Assembly (NCBI GenBank): GCA_002292805.1
Contig: DBCA01000059.1
Coordinates: 6,853 to 19,203, forward strand
Source of the DNA: Caryophanales bacterium UBA970
GTDB taxonomy: Bacteria > Bacillota_I > Bacilli_A > RFN20 > CAG-826
Reading direction: 5' to 3'
DNA length: 12,351 nt
Positions within the stretch are counted from its first letter, which is position 1. Every line of letters starts with the position of its first letter. The notes under the pieces were generated by a model that did not search any database, was not told where the DNA came from, and saw nothing but the letters and a program-made list of their open reading frames with translations. The position numbers and the translations under genes are program-made. Below are positions 7,051 through 12,351 of the stretch, in pieces.

Positions 7051-7608
7051 TTAAGCTCGTCCGTCGTAACTACCATCTTCGGTGCGAATACTAATGGTTT
7101 CGCCTTCAGAGATAAATAACGGGACGCGTAACTTATAGCCAGTTTCTAATGTGGCTTCTTTCATCGCTTTATTAATGGTATCACCTTTGACTGCCGGTTC
7201 GCATTCTTTAACCTTTAAAGCGACTTTTGCGGGTAACGAAACCCCTAAAATTTCTGCTTCATAAAGTAAAATTTCAATGTCTTGTTCCGTGACTAAAAAG
7301 TTAACTTCCCAAGCAAGTTTTTCTCGAGTAATTTCCAGTTGATCAAAGCTAGTTTTATCCATAAAAACCAAATTGCCATTGGCTTCATAAAGGAACGTCA
7401 TCTTTTTCTTATCGAGTTGAATTTTTTCTACATCAGTTCCACCTAAAAAAGACATTTCGGTGATGGATCCTGTTCGCAAGTTTTTGACCTTGGCTTTGAC
7501 GACCATTTTGCGCATGGCAGTCTTATTTAAACTGACGTCAATGACAGTATAAATATTCTTTTCAAATTCAAAGTGGTTGCCCGGTCTTAATTCGGTTGCA
7601 TTGACCAT
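7051..7608 (-). CDS. efp: Translation elongation factor P
   Basis: EF-P binds between the ribosomal P and E sites and rescues ribosomes stalled at polyproline. The 185-residue product is the standard length, with the KOW-like N-terminal domain (about 2-65), the central OB domain (about 68-125) and the C-terminal OB domain ending ...GSYDGRA. It aligns without gaps to Bacillus EF-P around KNLRTG (42-47). On that register the tip of the domain I loop reads K29-T-A-M32-R-K34 instead of the usual K-P-G-K32-G-A. The residue normally modified (Lys32 in Bacillus, Lys34 in E. coli) is therefore Met. A perfect AAGGAGG (7622-7616) lies 7 nt before the ATG. It follows rpmG by 33 nt and precedes yneF by 14 nt, apparently in one transcription unit. 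Confidence 0.95.
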   Translation of the reverse strand: MVNATELRPGNHFEFEKNIYTVIDVSLNKTAMRKMVVKAKVKNLRTGSITEMSFLGGTDVEKIQLDKKKMTFLYEANGNLVFMDKTSFDQLEITREKLAWEVNFLVTEQDIEILLYEAEILGVSLPAKVALKVKECEPAVKGDTINKAMKEATLETGYKLRVPLFISEGETISIRTEDGSYDGRA

Positions 7609-7632
7609 GTCTTATCCTCCTTAGCGTAAGAT

Positions 7633-7651
7633 ACGAAAACTTTATTTTCGT
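7633..7651. repeat. Perfect 7-bp inverted repeat across the rpmG stop codon
   Basis: ACGAAAA (7633-7639) and TTTTCGT (7645-7651) pair around a 5-nt loop containing part of the rpmG stop codon. In the leftward transcript the hairpin sits between the rpmG stop and the efp Shine-Dalgarno sequence. No U-run follows, so it is not a classical terminator. It could act as an RNA-processing or stability element, or be chance in AT-rich DNA. Confidence 0.35.
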
Positions 7652-7791
7652 TCTTTATGAGACGTATTCTTGTTGCAGCGACTGCAAAACTTCTTGATTT
7701 CCATCTTTTCAGGTTTGGTTCTGCGATTTTTGCTCGCTAAATAGTTTTCTTCACCGCAAACGGTGCACTTTAACATAAAACTTTCTCTCAT
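7642..7791 (-). CDS. rpmG: Ribosomal protein bL33 (zinc-binding C+ type)
   Basis: This 49-residue gene encodes large-subunit protein bL33. The two CxxC knuckles (C9/C12 and C36/C39) are intact, so this is the zinc-containing C+ form, and the body NYLASKNRRTKPEKMEIKKF matches the family core. The start at 7791 (MRESFMLKC) is chosen because GGAGG (7804-7800) lies 8 nt upstream. The internal ATG at 7776 would give a shorter 44-residue protein without a placed Shine-Dalgarno site. It follows nfo by 62 nt and precedes efp by 33 nt. A candidate promoter lies directly upstream. In many Bacillota a C+ bL33 coexists with a zinc-free paralogue; only this copy is in the window. Confidence 0.93.
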   Translation of the reverse strand: MRESFMLKCTVCGEENYLASKNRRTKPEKMEIKKFCSRCNKNTSHKERK

Positions 7792-7813
7792 GTTGATATC
7801 CTCCGAGGCACGT

Positions 7814-7843
7814 TGTATAGCATAGCATAACTATTGGCATTAA
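7814..7843 (-). promoter_or_regulatory. Candidate extended -10 promoter for rpmG-efp-yneF
   Basis: In the 62-nt gap between nfo and rpmG the minus strand carries TGCTATACA (7822-7814), an extended -10 with hexamer TATACA. A weak -35-like TTAATG (7843-7838) lies 18 nt upstream. A start near 7807 would leave a leader of roughly 16 nt, beginning just before the rpmG Shine-Dalgarno site. Overlapping TATGCT repeats offer alternative -10 registers slightly upstream. It would let the ribosomal/EF-P genes be transcribed independently of the rpoD operon. Confidence 0.45.
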
Positions 7844-7853
7844 TCTATGGCAT

Positions 7854-8735
7854 TTACTTAAGGTGGTCACGCCATCCTTCTTGGAATTTCTTTGCTTTTA
7901 ACATGGCGATTTCTTGAGCGTAAGGGGTTAATTCTCCAACCCAAGGGGTTTCTAAAATTTTTGGTAAATGGGCAAGTTTGGGATGATGAACATAACGGGA
8001 TAAGGTATCAAAACCGATGGAGCCATAACCTAGATTTTCATGGCGATCTTTTTTTGCCCCTCTAGGATTTTTTGAGTCATTGATATGGAGAACGAGTAAT
8101 TTGTTAAGACCAATGATGCTATCAAAACTGGCGAGGATGCCTTCAACGTCTTCCACTTGATATCCTGCATCCGAGATATGGCACGTATCTAAACAGACCC
8201 CCAAACGTTCAGGATGGGTGGAATGATCAATGAGGTATTTGATTTCTTCAAAGGTGATCCCAACTTCTGAGCCTTTGCCTGCCATGGTTTCTAAAGCAAT
8301 TTTCACAGGAGAGGTTTCTTCGGCAAACACTTGGTTAAGTCGTTCACTAATCCCAGCCAAGGCCGCTTGACTACCAGCACCGACGTGGGCACCAGGGTGT
8401 AAGACAAGCGTCGAGAACCCTAGGGCGTGAACCCGAGTAAGCTCACGAATTAAAAACGTCACCCCCATGGTGGCGGTTTCTGGATTCAAGGTATTACCTA
8501 AATTAATAATGTAAGGGGCGTGAACAATGACTTTATCTAAAGGGATGCCATGAGCCTTCATCAATTGATGGGCTTCTTGAATTTTCATTAACTCGGTTGG
8601 TTTACGGATGGCGTTTTGTGGAGCACCTGTGTAAATCATCATCGTGTTCGCACCATTGGCAATCGTGGTTTTCACCGCATTGACAAGGTAATCAGGGGCG
8701 ACAAGATCAACATGACTTCCAATGAATAAGGCCAT
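7854..8735 (-). CDS. nfo: Endonuclease IV, AP endonuclease (Nfo)
   Basis: Nfo cleaves the DNA backbone 5' of abasic sites and trims blocked 3' ends in base-excision repair. The 293-residue TIM-barrel protein shows all nine expected metal ligands of the trinuclear zinc site: H72 (VHAPY), H113 (LHPGAH), E149 (LETMAGKG), D183 and H186 (CLDTCH), H217 (HINDSK), D230 and H232 (DRHENLG) and E262 (LETP). Length matches the family (about 280-300). The start at 8735 (MALFIGSHV) is chosen because the family begins at this point and GGAGG (8751-8747) lies 11 nt upstream, straddling the cshB stop. The reading frame is open further upstream, to 8882, but that would overlap cshB by about 140 nt. The gene follows cshB by 7 nt, the same order as in Bacillus (yqfR-yqfS). 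Confidence 0.96.
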   Translation of the reverse strand: MALFIGSHVDLVAPDYLVNAVKTTIANGANTMMIYTGAPQNAIRKPTELMKIQEAHQLMKAHGIPLDKVIVHAPYIINLGNTLNPETATMGVTFLIRELTRVHALGFSTLVLHPGAHVGAGSQAALAGISERLNQVFAEETSPVKIALETMAGKGSEVGITFEEIKYLIDHSTHPERLGVCLDTCHISDAGYQVEDVEGILASFDSIIGLNKLLVLHINDSKNPRGAKKDRHENLGYGSIGFDTLSRYVHHPKLAHLPKILETPWVGELTPYAQEIAMLKAKKFQEGWRDHLK

Positions 8736-8742
8736 GAAATGA

Positions 8743-10083
8743 CTAGCCTCCAAACAAACGTTCACGAATTTTTTTCTTGATCGCTTTTCGTTTGTACTGA
8801 CTTCTAACTTTCTCCACTGCGAGTTTGACTTTTTTCTTATACCCTGGCTTGACCTCATGGGAACTATATTTTTGAATGGCAATTTTAATATCGCGGCTTA
8901 AGGCTTCATCTTCTTTTTTGAAAATCTTACCCCGAGTCAAATGTTTAACAGGTAACAATTGTTTGTTTTTTAAGGCGAGCAATTGGAAATGAACACCCCG
9001 TTGTTTTAATCTTGCAAGGCTATCTTCTTCATGACTGTTATACAGCACATAAGATTGTCCGTCATTTTTAAAACGTCCAGCTCGGCCTGCTCGATGAAAA
9101 TAATAATCAAGGTCTTGGGGAAGGTCAACACTCAAGACATCAGAGACATTTGGTAAGTCCATGCCGCGAGAGGCGATGTCAGAGGCAATCACAATTTGAA
9201 ATTCACCGTCTTGAATTCGTTTTAATAAGTGACGACGTTCACGAGCTTGCAACTCCCCATGTAAACTGGCGACTTTTAAATTCCTGGATAATAAACTTGT
9301 CGCCAAGGAAACGACCCGTTGGACTCGGGAAGCAAACACCAATAAAAAATAAGGTTTGGTGATGTCGATGAAATCAATGATCGCTTGAATCGGGTCTTGG
9401 TGTTTGATATCGATCAGGGCGTGACGGACTCCAGTTGGGTTAATGGTTTTTTCTTTGGGTTCAATGATGCTATCCGGACGAAAATACTTTGCTAACCGAT
9501 TCAATAAAGGGGCTGCCATCGAGGCAGAAAAAACGAGAATTTGTGGTTGGGAAAGCAACGACAAAACGGTCAACGTGCTTTCGATAAAACTTGGGTCCAT
9601 GAGCATGTCAGCTTCATCAAGAACAATTTTTTTGATCTTGGCTAAACTATCTTTTTTGATAAACCGATCAATGTCCATCATCCGTCCAGGGGTGATAAAC
9701 AAAAGATCAGGTTCAGCATTTAATTTTTCCCCATCGCGCTGTTTGTCAAAGCCACCTTGTAAGACAACAATCTTAAACGGATTGCCCAAGGCATCATTCA
9801 ATGTTTTTGCAAAAAGAAAACTCTGCATGGCAAGTTCTCTGGTCGGGGATACGACGATGGTTTGTAATCCACCATGAGGTTTTAATGCGGAAAAAATCGG
9901 AATTAAAAAAGCGTGAGTTTTTCCACTGCCTGTTTGATATCGAACAATCAATGATTCCCCTTGCATCGCTCGAGGTAACGTTGCTGCTTGGACAGGGGTG
10001 GTATGGGTATAACCCAGGGTGGTCAACGCTGCCAATAAAGGTCCACTTAACGCATAACTTGTAAACGGTAATCCTGTTTGCAT
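8743..10083 (-). CDS. cshB: DEAD-box RNA helicase CshB
   Basis: This is a 446-residue ATP-dependent RNA helicase of the CshB/YqfR type, implicated in cold adaptation, ribosome assembly and RNA turnover. Motifs in order are Q (TTPVQ, 28-32), I (QTGSGKT, 50-56), Ia (PTRELA, 80-85), Ib (TPGR, 131-134), II (DEAD, 156-159), III (SAS, 186-188), V (ASDIASRGMD, 300-309) and VI (HRAGRAGR, 330-337). Motif III is SAS rather than SAT. A highly basic C-terminal tail (about 385-446, containing VKPGYKKKV) matches the CshB tail and probably binds RNA. nfo immediately downstream supports the assignment. The ATG lies 12 nt after the yqfO TGA and in the same frame as it, with no Shine-Dalgarno sequence, so reinitiation is likely. 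Confidence 0.92.
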   Translation of the reverse strand: MQTGLPFTSYALSGPLLAALTTLGYTHTTPVQAATLPRAMQGESLIVRYQTGSGKTHAFLIPIFSALKPHGGLQTIVVSPTRELAMQSFLFAKTLNDALGNPFKIVVLQGGFDKQRDGEKLNAEPDLLFITPGRMMDIDRFIKKDSLAKIKKIVLDEADMLMDPSFIESTLTVLSLLSQPQILVFSASMAAPLLNRLAKYFRPDSIIEPKEKTINPTGVRHALIDIKHQDPIQAIIDFIDITKPYFLLVFASRVQRVVSLATSLLSRNLKVASLHGELQARERRHLLKRIQDGEFQIVIASDIASRGMDLPNVSDVLSVDLPQDLDYYFHRAGRAGRFKNDGQSYVLYNSHEEDSLARLKQRGVHFQLLALKNKQLLPVKHLTRGKIFKKEDEALSRDIKIAIQKYSSHEVKPGYKKKVKLAVEKVRSQYKRKAIKKKIRERLFGG

Positions 10084-10095
10084 AGGGTTAGTGTA

Positions 10096-10866
10096 TCAAA
10101 CTAAAACTGGAAATGCTTGAACAAAGCGGGTCACCAGTTGTAAGGTTGGATCCAATTGTTTTAAGTAATTGGCCATCGTCGGAATAAAAATGGTTTCCAC
10201 TTCGTGGGCGATTTCTAAATAGTTAAAGTTGGCATTGACGATGCCGCGGCGAACATGATGGGCACTGTCTCCCGACAAGAAAATATCAAATCCCTCGGCT
10301 TGAGCGGTTGGATAATATTTCGCCCCGCCGCCGCCAATGAGGGCAACTTTACTAATCATGGGATTGCCCGAGGGAATCAAATGCACATAAGGTAATGCTA
10401 ATTTTTCTTTGACCATCTGAGCAAATGCCAAACGCTTCATCGGTTTAACTAGACGCCCACCGCGGGCCAGTGGATCGCCTTGTAAAGGTGCGATATCCAG
10501 TAAACCAATGGCAGAAGCTAACGCATCATTCATGCCGCCTTGTCCTGCATCAAAATTGGTGTGTAGGGAATAGACAGGAATGTGATGGCGATCGAGTTCA
10601 TGGACAAGGTTTCGTTTGGCTTCATCGTGTTTCAAGACCGAGTATCTGCTTCCATAAATCAAGGGATGATGGGTAATGATTAAATCAGGTTTTTCTTTCA
10701 AGATGTCATCCAATAGCATGGGTTCCATGTCTAAAACAATCGCAATTTTATTTAACGTTGTCGGTAACTTGCCAGTCATTAATCCAACAAAATCCCCATA
10801 CGGTTTTGCCAATCGTTGAGGGAAATCTCGACCAAAGGCTTGCAAGAGTTTAGCGGTCTTTAACAT
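10096..10866 (-). CDS. yqfO: Nif3-like dinuclear metal centre protein (YqfO family, short form)
   Basis: Nif3/DUF34 proteins form toroidal hexamers with a two-metal site per subunit. They are sometimes annotated as GTP cyclohydrolase I type 2, but their cellular role is unsettled. Visible motifs are THHP (65-68, with H66 and H67), the HTNFDAGQGGMND stretch (102-114, with D106), GGGG (178-181), GDSAHH (199-204) and HEVE (221-224), which supplies the C-terminal His/Glu ligands. At 256 residues it lacks the PII-like insertion that lengthens Bacillus YqfO to about 370, and resembles the E. coli YbgI form. The ATG at 10866 overlaps the trmK end by 17 nt, with a weak GGA 9 nt upstream. The trmK–yqfO pairing after rpoD is conserved in Bacillota. 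The gene ends in TGA. Confidence 0.93.
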   Translation of the reverse strand: MLKTAKLLQAFGRDFPQRLAKPYGDFVGLMTGKLPTTLNKIAIVLDMEPMLLDDILKEKPDLIITHHPLIYGSRYSVLKHDEAKRNLVHELDRHHIPVYSLHTNFDAGQGGMNDALASAIGLLDIAPLQGDPLARGGRLVKPMKRLAFAQMVKEKLALPYVHLIPSGNPMISKVALIGGGGAKYYPTAQAEGFDIFLSGDSAHHVRRGIVNANFNYLEIAHEVETIFIPTMANYLKQLDPTLQLVTRFVQAFPVLV

Positions 10867-11488
10867 ACGTGTTAATCCATTCCAAGCGGGTTTGCTTTTC
10901 TTTATTGTCGTGGAGGGCTAAGGCTTTGGAAAGCGTTAATTTCTCTAACATTAACCATTGTAAAAAAACTGGATCGCGTTGTTTGACTAAGATAGGTCCA
11001 TAACTTGCTTCGATATCGGTTAACCTCATCTGCCCACGTTCAGCAACGATCAATGGATACCCTTGATCCGCTTCCAAGACAAATTTTTCTTGCGTGATCG
11101 CCCACCCATGATCTGCAAGCCAATGGCGAAGTTTGTGGACGTCACGTTGAGGTCCTAACACCAGGCTTTGAATCTTGGTTAATGAAGCGAGTCCCTTGGT
11201 TAACATCTCGATGATCAATAACCCACCCATCCCGGCGATGACGATGGTGGTCACCCCAACGGGTAATTGGTTTAACCCATCGGCTTGATAAACACGAAAC
11301 GGATAATCCTCAGTCGATTTTTTTAACGATTGAAAACTAGAGGTTGAGAGTTCACTGCCATAAAGCGGAAAGTTAAATCCTTGAGCAAAAAGGATTTGCA
11401 GCAACTGGCCATGATCAGAACCAATATCCACCAACGGTCCATTGGTGGGACATAACGATGCTAACGTTTGAAGTCGTTGCGAAGCCAT
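10850..11488 (-). CDS. trmK: tRNA (adenine-22-N1)-methyltransferase TrmK
   Basis: TrmK methylates N1 of adenine 22 in the D-loop of certain tRNAs, using S-adenosylmethionine. The 212-residue product has a class I Rossmann fold at its N-terminus with the SAM-binding motif LVDIGSDHGQL (19-29), an acidic residue after beta-2 (E46 in GSELS), and the family signature AGMGG at about 85-89. A C-terminal helical domain, rich in Leu and Lys, makes up the last 60-65 residues. Length is slightly below the 225-240 common in the family. The gene begins 2 nt after the rpoD stop (TAATCATG) without a close Shine-Dalgarno sequence and overlaps yqfO by 17 nt, so its translation is probably coupled on both sides. 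The position directly after the sigma-A gene is the same as in Bacillus and many relatives. Confidence 0.92.
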   Translation of the reverse strand: MASQRLQTLASLCPTNGPLVDIGSDHGQLLQILFAQGFNFPLYGSELSTSSFQSLKKSTEDYPFRVYQADGLNQLPVGVTTIVIAGMGGLLIIEMLTKGLASLTKIQSLVLGPQRDVHKLRHWLADHGWAITQEKFVLEADQGYPLIVAERGQMRLTDIEASYGPILVKQRDPVFLQWLMLEKLTLSKALALHDNKEKQTRLEWINTYVKDR

Positions 11489-11490
11489 GA

Positions 11491-12351
11491 TTAAGAGTCG
11501 CGGTAATCACCTAAACGTTTGGCACGGGTAGGATGTCTTAATTTACGAATGGCTTTCGCTTCGATTTGACGAATCCGTTCACGGGTGACGCCAAATTCAT
11601 GACCCACTTCTTCAAGGGTGCGAGGGCGATTATCATCGAGGCCATAACGTAAGCGTAAGACTCGTTCTTCACGATCGGTTAAGTCTTGCATGATCTTGTA
11701 CAATTCTTCTTTTAACAACACTTGGGTGGTGTGATCAGAAGGACTGGTGGCTTCTTTATCTTCAATGAAATCACCTAAGTGGGAATCATCTTCTTCCCCG
11801 ATGGGTGTTTCTAAGGAGACAGGTTCAAGGGCGATACGTTGAATTTCGCGAATCCGTTCAGGAGACATCAGACCTTCGAGTTTTTTACTGATTTCTTCGG
11901 CGGTAGGTTCTCTGCCTAATTCTTGAACGAGTTGGCGTTGTACGCGCGTCATCTTATTGATGGTTTCAACCATGTGAACCGGAATACGAATGGTTCTCGC
12001 TTGGTCGGCAATCGCTCTGGTAATCGCTTGACGAATCCACCAGGTTGCATACGTAGAAAATTTAAATCCTTTGGTGTAATCAAACTTTTCAACGGCCTTG
12101 ATTAACCCCATGTTGCCTTCTTGAATAAGATCTAAAAATAACATCCCACGACCGACGTAATGTTTGGCAAGATTCACCACAAGCCGTAAGTTAGCGTTGA
12201 TCAGTTTGTTCTTGGCTTCCATATCCCCGGCAATAATCGCCTTGGCAATCGCAACTTCTTCATCTGGTTTTAAGAGATCGGTTTTTCCAATTTCCTTTAA
12301 GTACATCTTCACGGAGTCATTGACTTTGACTTCAGAGTTGGCAAACACATC
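11491..12351 (-). CDS. rpoD: Primary sigma factor RpoD/SigA (5' end outside window)
   Basis: The housekeeping sigma factor directs RNA polymerase to most promoters. The window holds the last 286 codons with their stop. The frame is open through the right edge, so the GTG at 12348 is not the true start and an N-terminal part is missing. Visible regions are 1.2 ([10 protein letters not shown]), 2.1-2.4 (from [10 protein letters not shown] through [17 protein letters not shown]), 3.0 ([12 protein letters not shown]) and 3.1 ([15 protein letters not shown]). Region 3.2 precedes the finger-loop stretch [14 protein letters not shown]. Region 4 runs from [17 protein letters not shown] to the helix-turn-helix [20 protein letters not shown]. 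The sequence is close to Bacillus SigA, so -10 TATAAT and -35 TTGACA consensus recognition is expected. trmK follows 2 nt later. Confidence 0.97.
   Translation of the reverse strand, partial: DVFANSEVKVNDSVKMYLKEIGKTDLLKPDEEVAIAKAIIAGDMEAKNKLINANLRLVVNLAKHYVGRGMLFLDLIQEGNMGLIKAVEKFDYTKGFKFSTYATWWIRQAITRAIADQARTIRIPVHMVETINKMTRVQRQLVQELGREPTAEEISKKLEGLMSPERIREIQRIALEPVSLETPIGEEDDSHLGDFIEDKEATSPSDHTTQVLLKEELYKIMQDLTDREERVLRLRYGLDDNRPRTLEEVGHEFGVTRERIRQIEAKAIRKLRHPTRAKRLGDYRDS

Noticed and set aside
8736..8882. Upstream extension of nfo by 49 codons to an ATG at 8882
   Set aside because: It would overlap the basic tail of cshB by about 140 nt, has no family similarity, and the ATG at 8735 has a good Shine-Dalgarno site and the family N-terminus.
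9443..9877. 144-codon open frame on the plus strand
   Set aside because: It lies fully antisense to cshB, whose motifs are all intact; no family resemblance and no ribosome-binding site.
1033..10098. Mollicute code 4 (UGA as Trp)
   Set aside because: yqeG and yqfO end at UGA at the family-expected length, and Trp is encoded by TGG.
1..12351. A novel defence, mobile or biosynthetic system
   Set aside because: Every stretch of the window is accounted for by recognisable housekeeping genes with short intergenic gaps; no unexplained gene, repeat array or integrase is visible.

Overview
The window is an ordinary, very compact chromosomal core region of a low-GC Bacillota (Firmicutes) bacterium. 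This rests on a Bacillus-like sigma-A, the rpoD–trmK–yqfO and cshB–nfo gene neighbourhoods, the yqeG–yqeH pair, and ParC/ParE of Gram-positive type. UGA is used as a stop (yqeG, yqfO) and UGG for Trp, so the code is standard and the organism is not a Mycoplasma- or Spiroplasma-type Mollicute. The unusual EF-P loop, short Nif3 protein and very small gene spacings would fit Erysipelotrichia or an Acholeplasma/Izemoplasma-like lineage, but that placement is inference.

Layout. Nearly everything is on the minus strand. Reading from the right edge leftwards: rpoD (5' end outside the window), trmK, the nif3-like gene yqfO, the DEAD-box helicase cshB, endonuclease IV nfo, then rpmG (bL33, 49 residues), efp and yneF. 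plsY is the only plus-strand gene and converges on yneF with a 3-nt gap. Left of it, divergently transcribed from a 58-nt intergenic region, lie parE, parC, yqeG and yqeH; yqeH runs off the left edge. No stretch of 300 bases lacks a gene. There are no tRNAs, rRNAs, mobile elements, CRISPR arrays or phage genes that I can see.

How the genes work together. The right block combines transcription (sigma-A), tRNA modification (TrmK), RNA remodelling (CshB), base-excision repair (Nfo) and translation (bL33, EF-P). The left block combines chromosome decatenation (topoisomerase IV), a HAD phosphatase that may act on phosphatidylglycerol phosphate (YqeG), a 30S-assembly GTPase (YqeH) and, on the opposite strand, the first acylation of glycerol phosphate in phospholipid synthesis (PlsY). 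Several junctions overlap (parE/parC and trmK/yqfO by 17 nt each, yqeG/yqeH by 4 nt) or are 2 nt apart, implying long polycistronic messages and translational coupling. Sites supported by sequence are an extended -10 promoter for parE, a likely extended -10 promoter before rpmG, and an intrinsic terminator for the leftward yneF transcript lying inside the plsY coding sequence.

I found no undescribed system. The points most worth a second look are an EF-P with Met at the usual modified-Lys position, an Ala at the main quinolone-contact position of ParC, the in-frame UGA junction between yqfO and cshB, and the terminator buried in plsY.
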